DNA of 62,223 nucleotides. Origin: Byssothecium circinans (lineage: Eukaryota; Ascomycota; Dothideomycetes; Pleosporales; Massarinaceae). This document shows, piece after piece, positions 11,579-22,729 of the stretch; position 1 is the stretch's first letter; each line of letters opens with the position of its first letter. A program made the translations under genes and the position numbers. The notes beneath the pieces are model-generated. The model made no database searches. It saw nothing but the letters and a program-made list of their open reading frames with translations, and was not told the origin of the DNA. Location: the NCBI GenBank assembly GCA_010015675.1, contig ML977016.1, forward strand, positions 101,070-163,292. Reading direction: 5' to 3'.

Positions 11579-13023
11579 TTACTCATCCCGCTTCGGCACT
11601 TTGGGAACAAGAGCCCATGCTATACCCATCGCAACGATGAGCCCTACAAGAATCGGCTGCATGACATTGACGCCTGCTCGACTCGCGATGACGCCTGTCA
11701 GCGCTGGAAAGAGTGCGCCGCCAGCTTGTGCAAGGACGAAAACCAAGCCGAGAGCAATAGGCTGGATTCGTTTATCGAAGAGCTTAGATCCGACAGACAT
11801 GCCCTGGCATGAAGTCGGCAATTTGACAACGACATGGGAAGGGAAACGAATACTCACGGTAGCAAAGAGAGGACCATAGAAGAAGCCAAGGAAAGAGATG
11901 GCCATTGCACTGCCGACAAGATTGGGTACGAGCCAGAACACCAACTGGAGTGCGAGAATGAGGGAGCAATATATCATCATCATCCTGCGTTCACCGAATC
12001 GATGTGTAGGTTCAGCAAGCAGAACGCGACCGAGGAACACACCGCCCCAAAGGCCGGCGGGGACGTAACCGACGTCTGGAAGCCGTCCATTCCTTGCCGA
12101 CACGAGATATTCGACGACCCAACCGCCAGCGGTGACGGCGACTCCAAGCATGAAGAAGTAGTAGAGCGAGAGGAGATAGACAGAGGGTGATTTGAGGGCT
12201 CGGATCATATCGCGGGATGCACCCTGGTTACGGCTTGTTGGCACCTCGCTGGCTCCATTCGATGATTGGGCTTTGTCGATACTTAGATTGTCACGGAAGG
12301 TGGTGAGCACGGCGATTATGTTGACAGCACCGATGCCGACGAGGAAAAGATAGAATAGCGGCCAGCGATCCTCGACACCGGCGGCAATCGCTGTGGCAAC
12401 GAATGGTGAGACAAGACAGCCAAGGGCATACATGGCATGAATGAAGCCAAGCCATCGGTGGGCGCCGTTGATAGAGGCGACGAACGAGTTGGCGTGGGCG
12501 TCATTGTAGGCCATGCCAGCTGCTTGGAGGAAGAAGGTGACGACGTATAGGGCGAAAGGGGGAGTCCAGAATCGAAGGAGATGTGCTGCCAATTGTACGA
12601 CTGCACCTATCATCAGGATAGTGCCCAGTTGGAGGTATCGTGCCATGTGACTGTTCGTCGCTGCGGCGAGCGCCCAGCCGAGGAAGGTGGAGGCATAGCT
12701 GTGGAGATCAGCTTGGTGTTGAGATGTGCATGTAAATTCACATGGCATATGTCATACATGAGAGCGACCCATTCCGTCCCTACGTGATATGTGCGGAGGA
12801 TGTATGGAGTCAGAGCACCAAGACTGCCATCATTCGCTCCGGCGAAAAAGAAGCTGCAGCCAGCGGCCAATATTTTCAGCACATTCTTCCTGTTTAAACT
12901 TGAGTCTTCATCCGTGTTCTCAAGCGTATGTCGCCCTGTTTCATGATCAACGGAGTGAAGTTCGATATCATTTATGGGGTCGATATTCTCCTGGGCTGTC
13001 TGCGTTACGGTGGTAGTCGCCAT
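11579..13023 (-). CDS. MFS transporter, fucose-permease/Bsc6-like
   Basis: Three exons on the minus strand (13023-12758, 12698-11858, 11803-11579) give 443 aa with a hydrophilic N-terminus and about 12 hydrophobic segments. The sequence resembles the FHS/Bsc6-like branch of the major facilitator superfamily: GANDGSLGALTPYI in the first helix, then 'LGWALAA', and an acidic 'YNDAHANSF' segment around helix 4-5. The first intron is placed at GTATGA (59 bases, branch-like CTGAT) because the nearer GTGAAT donor breaks the frame. The second intron is exactly 54 bases, so retaining it adds 18 residues without a stop. I removed it because it has a good GTGAGT donor and the joined helix reads smoothly. 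The substrate is unknown (sugar or other small solute in relatives). Confidence 0.85.
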
Positions 13024-13658
13024 TGTGCTGGTGAAGGTGAATGCTCGATTGCAAGCCCCAAGGCAGTGTAGGTGTCGAAATATGCAAAGCGTTGCATCAT
13101 GAAGAGGGAATCAGCTCGCAAGCAATACTGAAAGCGGAAATGATGGTGGTGCCAGTGTGGTGGAAGAGGAAATATTCCCAACCGCGATGTGACGAGCGCT
13201 AACGGAAGGAACAGCCAAGACTCCGGCTCCACCTGCTGTTCTTTCATTGGACGGAGTGGTACCTTGGACCCCATCCATTATTCGCTGCCACGAAACAACA
13301 GGCCATTGACAAGCTCCCTATGTGTATCGTGAACTTCTTCACAAGCCCTTTAAATCTCTAGAATTCTTCACAAATGGCATGGTTGGAGTTTCGATATTCC
13401 AGCGCATCACCGGGCTGTGGACGATGATTGGCCTCGACTCCGCCACCTCTCGGGCTCTCGGGCTCCCCGGCACCAATTCACGATTCAGCGCATGCAGTGA
13501 GAGGGGCTGAGCCGTCATAACGGAAGAAAGACAACACACATCCTTCGACTCGACCTGCCCACTGTCATTCATCACGAACCTAGATATCCTTCTACAAATT
13601 GCCCAGGATTCCCTAACTCCAGACACCGTCATAGCTCAGGCGTCCACTTCCACCCACC
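13024..13658. other. Divergent promoter region
   Basis: The 635 bases between the MFS gene (minus) and the Pro-rich protein gene (plus), which read away from each other. No gene is seen; both promoters should lie here. Confidence 0.5.
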
Positions 13659-14399
13659 ATGGTCATCCTAGGCGGGCTCGAATTCGTCGTTGGTGGATAT
13701 CTCGTCCACAAACACTACAAGAACAAGAACGAGAAGAAGAGGCTGGAAGAGGAGACGCAGCAGCGAAGACATCAAACCTTTCCGGGCGCGAAACCACAGT
13801 CCTGTCCTCGTCCTAGTCCTCACCATCACCAACATCGACCGCCTCCCAACATCCCACAGCAGAAATACACCTACCACGCGCCGCAAGCTCAGCCGCCCCG
13901 ACATCCATACTATCAACCACAATTCCAACATGACGCACGGCCGCATCCCATTCATACGCAGTCGTTCAACATCCCGCGCCGTCCGGTGCCTCCTCCGCGG
14001 CATCGACCATCACCACCGCAAATCATCCAACCTCTTCAGCGCGCCGACTCCTGCGCAACCATATCGCGAATGCCCATCGCCAACGGCTACCGACCCAGCG
14101 GTATGAACCACAGCGCGCCTGCGATGCCGCCGCGACCACTCGCTCCGACCCTCTCGCCTATTCCGCAGTCTCCTTACTCAAATGGTGCCTTCTCTGTGTC
14201 GACGCCTGCCCTAGCACTCTCACCCATCACACCCACCACCCCTCTATATGGCACAGGGCAACACGGGGGAAGGCAGACGATTGATGATAACTGGGAGACG
14301 TATACAGCGCAAGGTGGCCGACATTACGCGCCGTCCGAATCGACAGCATTGGGCGAGGCTTATGATCCGGATGAGCCGCCACCACCGTATCGGCCGTAG
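13659..14399 (+). CDS. Pro/His-rich protein with N-terminal membrane anchor
   Basis: Single-exon gene of 246 aa, no family recognised. Residues about 2-17 (VILGGLEFVVGGYLVH) form one hydrophobic segment, followed by a very basic, charged stretch (HKHYKNKNEKKRLEEE) that would sit in the cytosol next to the membrane. The rest is low-complexity and rich in Pro, His, Gln and Ser, ending in an acidic DPDEPPPPYRP. The 'PPPPY' end resembles a PY motif, which in other proteins binds WW domains of Nedd4-type ubiquitin ligases; this is only suggestive. Coding status is supported by a long ATG frame, the clean architecture and a pyrimidine-rich leader. Confidence 0.65.
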   Translation: MVILGGLEFVVGGYLVHKHYKNKNEKKRLEEETQQRRHQTFPGAKPQSCPRPSPHHHQHRPPPNIPQQKYTYHAPQAQPPRHPYYQPQFQHDARPHPIHTQSFNIPRRPVPPPRHRPSPPQIIQPLQRADSCATISRMPIANGYRPSGMNHSAPAMPPRPLAPTLSPIPQSPYSNGAFSVSTPALALSPITPTTPLYGTGQHGGRQTIDDNWETYTAQGGRHYAPSESTALGEAYDPDEPPPPYRP

Positions 14400-14671
14400 A
14401 TGGCACTGTATACCTGGCTTTCTGTGCAGGCATTCGAAAGTCGCTTCTTTCTCTCCTACATTCTGGAGCATGACTTCTATGAGCATACATAATTCGGAGC
14501 AATGGCATGATTCAAGGGCGGATTGATGAAGAGCATCTACTATATGCTTTACTCTTAATTTCTATATGTACGTCTTTCTTCCTGGCCTTCTAGTTTCAGC
14601 ACGTGACTAATGCACGTGACAGGTAGTTTTTCAATGATATCCCAGTTTCTTTCCTAATGCTTCTGATCTCT

Positions 14672-14677
14672 TATAAA
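14672..14677 (+). promoter_or_regulatory. TATA-like box
   Basis: TATAAA lies 47 bases before the ATG at 14724. It could serve that small frame, or be a distal promoter element of the peptidase gene at 15197. Confidence 0.25.
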
Positions 14678-14723
14678 ACTTCGCGTCTTCAATACTACTG
14701 CTCTTAGTCTAGACCTGTACACA

Positions 14724-15173
14724 ATGCCGCACTTCCAACCTCCGCAATACCTCAATGCCGGCCGGCTTATCTCCGCACCCAACCTCGGCATCGTGATGTA
14801 CGCCAAGCAACACAATCGATTGTCATCAACCGACGTCTTTTCGCGGTACAGAAAGACCGCCAAGCAATTCCCCGCCATGAATGGCAGACCCCATGTACAG
14901 CCGTTCCTGTATGAGGCAGCTGCCTGCAAGCACGACATGTATCCCACGCCACTATCGTGCACTTCTGCCTATGACGCAGTGCGCCGGCCAGGGAAAAAGT
15001 TACGCACCATGTCTGTTGGTAAGGAACGTACCGATAGTAAACTGATATCAATGGCTAAGACGATAGCCCGACTGCCAGGTTTTGACTTGCTGTATAAAGT
15101 GGTTATACCTCGCGCGTCCCAACTTTTCCTCTCATCTCGTATTTGTCTGACATCAATTGAGACCATCGATTGA
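14724..15173 (+). CDS. Uncertain small hypothetical protein
   Basis: A 149-codon frame with an ATG start and a TATA-like box 47 bases upstream. No domain or signal peptide is recognised, and the composition is mixed. A second TATA box for the downstream peptidase gene lies inside it, near its 3' end, so it may simply be promoter DNA of that gene. Confidence 0.25.
   Translation: MPHFQPPQYLNAGRLISAPNLGIVMYAKQHNRLSSTDVFSRYRKTAKQFPAMNGRPHVQPFLYEAAACKHDMYPTPLSCTSAYDAVRRPGKKLRTMSVGKERTDSKLISMAKTIARLPGFDLLYKVVIPRASQLFLSSRICLTSIETID
15093..15098 (+). promoter_or_regulatory. TATA box of the M28 peptidase gene
   Basis: TATAAA lies 99 bases before the ATG at 15197, with no other start codon used between them in the peptidase frame except the upstream in-frame ATG at 15170. 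Confidence 0.4.
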
Positions 15174-15196
15174 GCGAAAGGACAAGCTCGAGCACA

Positions 15197-17620
15197 ATGC
15201 CTCGACTCCTCGGCTCCCTTTTCTTGCTAGGCGCCTTCACCTATGCTTGCCAGCGCGACTGGGATGCTCTCGACCGTCGCATAGCACGTCAACACAAAGC
15301 ACCCACCAAGCACGCCAAACGCGCCGAAGTCAGTTACCCTCCAACCCTCACCGAATTCGAAAGTATCCTCGTCAACTCCTTTGACAACAAAAGTATCTCT
15401 GACTGGTCGTACTATTACACCCATGGCGACCATCTCGGTTCCCATAACAAGACCATGGCTGAATGGACGCGGGATAAATGGAAAGATGCAGGCTTTGATT
15501 CGTGGTTAGAGGAGTTTCCCATTTGGGTTACGTATCCGGAGCATAGCTCTTTGACGCTGTTGAGGGCGGACGGAAGCAGTCATGAAGCGAATTTGGTGGA
15601 GGATGTGTTGAAGGAGGATGATACGAGTTCGTATCCGAATCTTATTCCGGCGTATCATGGGATGAGCGCGAGTGGAAACGTGACGGCGGAGTATGTATAT
15701 GTAGGGTATGCATATATTTTCCATCTCCTTGGCCAAAATGACGAAATATGAGAAAAAGTTGCTAACGATAGTATTACAGACGAGGCACACGAGCCGATTT
15801 CAAAGTCCTCAAAGATGCCGGCATCGACCTCAAAGGCAAAATCGCCGTCGCAAACTACGGCGGCATATACCGCGGCACTAAAGTAAAAAACGCCCAAGAT
15901 AACGGCATGGCAGGCTGTGTAATCTACACAGATCCGCAAGACGACGGCGACATCACCGAGGAAAAAGGCTACAAAGCCTACCCCAACGGTCCAGCGCGTA
16001 ACCCCTCGTCCATCCAACGAGGGAGCGTCCGCTTCTCATCCCTATACTCTGGCGACCCAACGACCGTAGGCTATCCCTCATCCGCCGACGGCCCCCGCAA
16101 CGACGTGAAACCGTACAACCCATCCATCCCCTCCATCCCACTCAGCATGAAAGACGCGCTCCCGATCCTCGAGGCGCTGAAAGGTCACGGCGTTACTGCC
16201 AAGGAGGCGAACCGCACGGGCTGGAAAGGTGGCTTTGGGAATATTACGTATGACAGCGGTCCAGCACCCGGTGCGCGCATCAACATCGATCATCTGATGA
16301 AGGGATATATCGCGCCTGTGTGGGATGTTATCGGTGTTATTAACGGAACCAGCGAAGACGAGGTCGTGGTTGTGGGGAATCATAGGGACGCGTGGGTTAT
16401 TGGGGGCGCTGCGGATCCGAATTCTGGGAGTGCGATTTTGATTGAGCTCGCGTATGCTTTTGGGAAGTTGGTGAAGAAGGGGTGGAAGCCTAGGAGGACT
16501 ATGTACGCCTTTTCTCTACTCTCCCTCCTTAACTCCCTATAAATCCGAGAACCTGCATGTCTGACCCCCAATAAACAGCATCCTCGCCTCCTGGGACGCC
16601 GAAGAATTCGGCCTCCAAGGCTCCACCGAATGGGTCGAAACGCACCTCCCCTGGCTCCAATCCCACGCCGTCGCGTACCTCAACCTCGACGTCGGCGTCT
16701 CCGGACCCCGCACGTCGTTTTCCGGCTCCGGAGAGACGCAATCGTTCGTCATCGAGCAGCTCAAAAAAGTCCTCTTTCCCGTCGGCGCTTGGGGGGATCA
16801 ATATGAGACTATGTATGACATGTGGTATAACGTTTCCAAAGGGGAAGTCTCGCCATTGGGATCTGGGAGTGATTATGCTTCGTTTTATCAGAATGGGATT
16901 GGTTGTGTGAGTCCTTCCTTTCCTCCATCTCCTGCTTCCCTCCCTTCTCCCCAACTCCTCTCTCTCCCCCTCCCGTCCCAGCAAAAACGCAAAACCTAAC
17001 AAGTACAAAAGATCGACTTCGGGTCCGACAACGGCCGCACAGACCCAATCTACCACTACCACTCCAACTACGACTCCTACCACTGGATGTCCACCTTCGC
17101 GGACCCCGGTTTCCACCTACACGCGGCCATGGGCCAAGCCCTCTCCCTCATCCTCTACCACGTCGCCGACGACCCGCTCATCCCCTGGGACCTCCCGCAC
17201 GCCGCCACAGTCCTGTCCTCCTTCCTCACTGAACTCAACGACACAATTTCCACCTCCTCCTTCCCTTCTCTAGACCTCTCCCCCCTCGCCGCTGCCATCG
17301 CGGAGTTTACCAAACAGGCCGAACGTCTCAACGACGTGGCGCGGACGGCGCTGGCGTTCAATGATACAGTGGCCCTGCGCGTGGTGAATGCCAAAATGAG
17401 GGATTTCTCGAGGGGTTTCGCGTCTGTGGGCGGGTTACCCGGGAGGGAAACTTTTAAGAATGTGGTTAGTGCGCCCGGGATCGATAATGGGTATGGTGCG
17501 GATGTGTTTCCGGCGGTGACGGATAGTGTGGGGAAGGGGGATGAGGGGGCGGCGGTAGAGTGGGTGGGGAGGAGTGCGAGGGCGGTGGGGAGGGCGGCGG
17601 AGATTTTGAGGGTGGGTTGA
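15197..17620 (+). CDS. Secreted M28 glutamate carboxypeptidase II-like protein
   Basis: Four exons (15197-15705, 15780-16502, 16579-16906, 17012-17620) encode 722 aa. The order is signal peptide (MPRLLGSLFLLGAFTYAC), protease-associated domain, M28 zinc peptidase core and C-terminal transferrin-receptor-like dimerisation domain, the layout of human PSMA/GCPII. The two-zinc site is complete: H371 and D382 (NHRDAWVIGGAADPNSG), general base and ligand E419/E420 (WDAEEFGLQGSTEW), D448 (LNLDV) and H537 (YHSNYDSYHW). It should be an active metallopeptidase that removes C-terminal acidic or other residues from peptides. Secretion or vacuolar delivery is likely. I prefer the ATG at 15197 over 15170 because it begins the signal peptide. 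Every junction keeps phase and restores family motifs (RRT-IILASWDAEEFG). Confidence 0.93.
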
Positions 17621-18536
17621 TGGAGGGACGATGGATGGGGAGGCTGGGGGTGAGTTATGGTAATGATAATGATAATGATGATAATTAACGCTGAGTAAGG
17701 AAATATTGCGGGCAAGCTAAAGGTTAGGAATGAGGGGAGATTTTATGATTGAATAAGGTTGCCGCTGTTGTGACTGGAAATGACGCATTTTTGTGTGAGT
17801 AGGTGATCATGATACTGATTTTTACAGTCATCGCGTTGCGGGGAGGTTGACGAGATGACTTATTGGGGTTTCTGGTTCTAGGCTTGGGAACGCGTCTCTC
17901 TCCCGTCGTAGTGACGGGAATCTTCGGGAAGTAGGAGTGAGGCGATCCCTTTGTAAAGAGTGGCCGGAGTGGATACGAGATATGTTACTTTACTTGGAGA
18001 GTTGGAGTACGTGATGCCGAAGATAGAGGGAATATAGACGATACTGGCTAAGGAGTTGGATGTTGAGAGGTTATGTTTTAGTGGGAGAGAGAGAGATCGG
18101 CTGGTCGCAGTGTTGTTGTTGAAGTCTCGAGATCCCTAGTACTTTGTTGATCGGGTTGGACTTTATCGTGCTGTTTTCAGATCTTCGAATTGAATGCGTC
18201 CGCCGATGCAGTCGAGAACGATGGTTGAGTCACCATCACGATAGGAGACTCTGTCGGAACATGCTGATTCTGCTGTGAGAGGTGACGCCTGGCAGTGTGA
18301 GTAAAATGTTCATACCACTCATCCGCTCTTACAGAGTCATCGCGGAGTATAAAAAAGCGTTCTTCGAGCTGTGGGTACTCAGTATCATTCACCACACTTC
18401 TTCGAGACCTCCGCAACGGATACTCAAACAGCGCAACAGAAACAAAGACAAAGAGAACTCGAACCCCCATACCATAATATCCACAAGCCTTGATCACAAA
18501 CCCTGAGCACCCAAAGCGCAGAGCAAGACGCGAGTA
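17621..18536. other. Intergenic, no gene seen
   Basis: Starts with a GATAAT-type simple repeat (about 17660-17690) in the 3' flank. A 128-codon frame on the minus strand (18177-18563) starts with TTG and overlaps the next promoter, so it was set aside. TATAAA at 18348-18353 may serve the gene at 18537. Confidence 0.5.
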
Positions 18537-19052
18537 ATGTCCAACCGACACGCAGCAGCACAAGCCTCATCCTCGGGCAGCCGCTCAGCTCCCCAACCCA
18601 AGCACGAGGAACATGCGGAACAACCCCAGAACCCCAACATCGATATGAAAAAGTACGTCGAGCAAGAGCACTGGGATAAATACCGGTGAGTCACACCATC
18701 CCCCCTCCACCACACCCGCGCCAGCGGGCCTAAATGATAAATCTCTTAGCCATCAGCTGCAAGCGCGGTGCTAACAAAACATACTACTAGGAAACAGTGC
18801 CTCGTCGAGCTCGTCGCTGGTTACTGGTGGTGCTTGTTCTGCCACGGGCAGCACTTACTCCTCGAACAGGAGGAGATCCTGCAGTGTAACAAAGAAGGGT
18901 GCCCCGGTATCAAAAACGGTCGGCCGAAGTTTCAGAGGACGAAGTATGATAACAATGGTGTTATACCTATCGATAACAAAAAGAGGCATAGTGCGTGTAA
19001 TAGCCAGTGTGTGGGGCGGGTTGGTGGTGATTGGGGGGGGTTCAGGGTATAA
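18537..19052 (+). CDS. Small Cys-rich protein, putative zinc binder
   Basis: Two exons (18537-18685, 18791-19052) joined by a 105-base intron give 136 aa. The N-terminal 40 residues are Ser/Ala/Gln/Pro-rich and disordered. A helical segment follows (DMKKYVEQEHWDKYR), then a compact block with Cys/His in the order CLFCHGQH, LQCNKEGC, HSACNSQC. CxxC-H ... C-x4-C ... H-x2-C-x3-C spacing suggests one or two zinc sites. No known domain is recognised and there is no signal peptide. Support comes from the in-phase junction within a charged helix, a GTGAGT donor and an ACTAG acceptor. It could alternatively be two unrelated short frames. Confidence 0.55.
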
Positions 19053-20189
19053 GCTTTTTGCGTGTTGGTTGGGTTCGTGGGTTTGGGTTTTTCGGTTACC
19101 GTAAGCACGGTGTGGCGGATGCTGTGCTTTTCGGGTGAATGGGTTTACGGCGTGGGTGTGTTGGATGTTTGTTTGGTTTAAGGCGTTGTTTTCTGTTTTC
19201 TCTCACAGTCGTTACGGCACTACGGATTCCTTCTTCCCGTAGTGTTTCCATTGTCTGCCTACTGTAGTATATTGTAAATAGATATAAGTCCGGCGAACTT
19301 GTTCTTCCCTGAGGACACGGAAGTGTTGTTGACCTGAGATGACGTCTACATACCCCAGAGTTCTTCCAACACCTTCAACAGCGGTGTGAAACGCCCAGCT
19401 GACTGTGCCGTACACTGTTAGCGGAACTAGCGAGGCGTAAATTGCGGAGCGTGCTTGTGCAAAAGCGGCTGTAAATGAGTCCAACATCAACCCTGCCGGT
19501 GATCCAGATTGCGCAACTGTGTGACCTGAGAAGCCTAAGCATTTGCGAAACCCCTCCGGCGACTATTGCATGATGTGAGGGATCCATATCCTCACTTCCA
19601 TGAAAGCGCGTGCATTCTATTCCTATGCCGACACTTCTGAGCCCCCGGACACGTACCGATATGAGAGTAAAAGCTTGAGATTTTCCACTGCACAAACCCC
19701 GGAAAACTTATTCAGGCTATTGACATATAATGGGACGTTCTTTACAGTTACTCAACCGCAAGTTTCCTAAACATACTCGCCACCTCATCCGGTGCCGCTT
19801 CTACCAAGCTCGGCGCCTCCTACGGATTCGTCCACGGCCTTCCCGTTCCCCTGAAGGGATCTGTACTGACCCGAGACCACGGCTACGCCACCATTGTCAG
19901 TCACAGGTAGTTCTCACCATTCCCCATCTATCCTCCCCCAGTCGCCCCAAGATCCATGGCTGATACGTTAAGGCCACTCTTCGTCTCGAGGGCCTTCAGC
20001 TCCTTTTCCAACCTCGGCGTCGTTTGCTCGAGGTCATACCACAAAAACACCCCATAGCGCCTTTTGAACAGGTCGTAGAACCTTCATATGCAATAACGTA
20101 GTATATGTCTTTAACAAAGTGGTATAGTATCACAATAAAAAGAGCAGTCTATGGTCTGTGATCAAGTGGTTTAATTACTACTAAAGGTT

Positions 20190-20205
20190 CTCACCAGCTC
20201 ATTAT
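20190..20205 (+). repeat. 16-base direct repeat, copy 1
   Basis: ctcaccagctcattat; an identical copy lies at 20457-20472, 267 bases away in the same orientation. Confidence 0.7.
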
Positions 20206-20456
20206 CAAAGAAGGAGCAATCATCGCCACTAGTACTGAGTACAGTAGGGTATCAACATAAGGAAAAAACACGATAAGGATAAGGCACACTAGCCTTAGAA
20301 CTTAAACGACTTAAGATAAATAATTACGTAAGTAGAGCAGATTAACCTGCGTCCAACTAAAAAAAAATCGTGTTAAACCTTAACACTTTAGTAACGAGTG
20401 ACCACTGTTGCCTGCTTGGCGCCACCGAGGCCTTTGGCCCGCGGCGGACCAGAGGC

Positions 20457-20472
20457 CTCACCAGCTCATTAT
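20457..20472 (+). repeat. 16-base direct repeat, copy 2
   Basis: Exact copy of 20190-20205. The sequence between the copies is AT-rich and carries no recognisable frame. Confidence 0.7.
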
Positions 20473-21137
20473 AAGTGGCACTGGGCCGGTTTCCTCTATC
20501 CCGTTGACTTTGGTTTCTAATTTGGCGAGTATTTTCGTTCGTTCAGTCCCATTCACTTTTGATTCGAATTTAAATAATAAAATGTCCTTCATTTTCCTTT
20601 CGCTTTGTTGAATGGCATGGTCACGTGACTGATTCCACTTTGACCGGAGACGGTCTCGCGCATAAGTAGAAAACTTCCCCCAGCTCGACACTACCAACGC
20701 CGCAACAATAGAATCCACTGCTATTATCAACGACCGCAACGAAGGCCCCGGAAAGGCAGATCCTCTTATTCAACTACATGGTGTGGCGACAGTACAATCC
20801 AATGTGACCAGTGATGGAACTTCTGCAAAGGCCTTCCGTCCTCCCCATTCATGTGCCTTATACATGATGAAGCATAATAAGGCTATATTTCTTCTGCTGG
20901 CACCACGGTAAACCTATAGGGTTCCCTGAGCGACCACGTCAGTTCTTCCAGGCGGTAAAGCTACGAATAAAACCATGGTCGAGACACTCGACTGCCAAGC
21001 GACCACCGTGAGCGCCCTAAGCCCTACAGCAAGTGCATAAACTGACGTTGGAAGTAGGTGTTGAATTGTGTTCGCACGCCTGCTGTTGACCAAGGCGTCC
21101 AAACGTAAAATCGAATCGATTTTTAGCACCTCTCAAG

Positions 21138-22729
21138 CTACACCTTCGAATCCCACTCATCTTCCGCTTTCGTCTTCCACGGACTCAATTCCACCTGATC
21201 AGGGCTAATCTCAACCGTGACACTATAATCCTTCCTAACAGAAATCGCATGTAGCGGTTCCTTCCTCAGCGCCTTCGGCCGCGTACTATACATCGGCGTT
21301 GGAAACCGCGGCAATTCCTTCGTGCTCTGGATTGGTAGCAAAAGTGTATCATCGCCACTCACCGACACACGCGCAACATGCGTATGATTCGCTGTCATGT
21401 TATCGCCGAGCCGGAACTCGTGCTCCTCTAGTTGCATAAAATCCTTATCATTGTGACTGCGGGCCGGTGAGCGCATAGTACGCGCGTCGGAGAGGATATC
21501 CGTGTTTGTGAATGCAGACTTTCTTCTCGATGTTGTTGCGTAACTTCCTTCCCTTCCGTAAGAGAGTTGGGGATAGTACATATAACCCGTAGTGCCTCTT
21601 TTCTGAACCGGGAAGATGCGGTATTGTATAGCGCGAATGGCGGGCAGACATGCAATGATGATGCCGACATGGACTTCAAGGGTGGACCAGTAGCCGATCG
21701 GGGTATAGTCCCACGTGATATTGTAAGAGTTTGCGAATTGGATCATCCATTTCAGGCGCAGGATGCTGACGATAGTGACACTGAGTAACATATTAGCGTG
21801 CGTAAGATAGAACACGGGTGGAAAGGAAGGCGTACAAGCCACCACCAAGAAACATCAACATGATACCAGCTTTCTTTCTGCGATCCATGGCTAGCTTGCT
21901 CAACTCGCGCAGAGGTAAACATATGATGATGATGTCCAAGACTATGTTGAACGCCGCGCTCATCCAGCCTTCCAAGCCGATGTTGACGCATTTTCCGCGG
22001 TGTTCGCCATCCCACCGTTCCCATGCATGGCGAATGGGATAGCATTGAACCACTGTCGCAGGAACAAACCCAAGAATGTACAAAACACAGAGAGCCAAAG
22101 TGAAGTATACAATTCTGCGAAAACTCTGGTTGGGAAAGATGCGGAGATAGAATAGGAGGATGGAGATTTTCGTGAGGGCGAGAGATGAGAGGTAAAACAT
22201 CTCGTCGAAATAGTAGACCTGAAAGATTGGTGTTAGCTTTGATCTTCTAGCAAAGTAGGAGCAGTGATCGTACATGCAGAATTGTGGTGATATTGTCGAA
22301 AGGCACTGTCCAAATGTCTTTTCCAAGCCCGTAGTTTGCGACTAGCCCCGATCAGCACATATCTACAGCCCGCTCAGATGGTATACATACGTGGTACGGA
22401 CAAAAATGTGAGTGGAAAGATAGGAACCTGTTCATGTCAGTAGTTGCACTAGCGCCTGGAGAGAAAGGTTCTACCATCGCTGCCATTATCGCCCAGTCGT
22501 CCCACCCCCAAGTGCCACCGAAGAATGGCAACCGAGCGCATACGCGCAGAATAACAGCGACAATTGCAACGCCGCCTCCTATAACCCCAAAGTATGAAAC
22601 GAGGTGAGTATGGTCACGATGCGGCGCTCCAAATGCGGTTTCCGTGAAGTTTTTTGTGGCTACCTGGGTCAGCGATAGTGTTGTGTCGGACAGTGACGTC
22701 GCATACTCAGTGACTCGCGGATTGTGCAT
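21138..22729 (-). CDS. PTH11/rhodopsin-type seven-helix receptor-like protein
   Basis: Five exons on the minus strand (22729-22475, 22427-22391, 22341-22274, 22218-21836, 21780-21138) encode 461 aa. The fungal 'rhodopsin'/PTH11-like membrane family is recognised from WGWDDWAIMAAM, 'GLGKDIWTVPFDNIT', 'FYLSSLALTKISILLFYLR' and 'FVTIVSILRLKWM'. Seven hydrophobic segments fit the joined protein, followed by a cytosolic tail of about 165 residues that is Ser/Arg/Thr-rich. The family is named after a rice-blast protein needed to sense host surfaces; most members are orphans. There is no N-terminal CFEM domain. The second exon is only 37 bases, but its phase and the restored 'VPIFPLTFLSV' helix support it. 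The intron before the last exon has a canonical GCTAAT branch site. The ATG at 22729 was used because the frame upstream begins with GTG. Confidence 0.88.

Larger units (their letters stand above)
19053..21137. other. AT-rich gene-free tract, likely transposon debris
   Basis: About 2.1 kb with no supportable gene. From about 20080 to 20640 the sequence is markedly AT-rich with a short GC-rich block (20411-20460: gccaccgaggcctttggccc and onward), and the word ctcaccagctcattat occurs twice. This looks like decayed repeat DNA, but no element type can be named. Confidence 0.45.

Noticed and set aside
18177..18563. 128-codon minus-strand frame
   Set aside because: It begins with TTG, overlaps the promoter and start of the Cys-rich gene, and has no domain.
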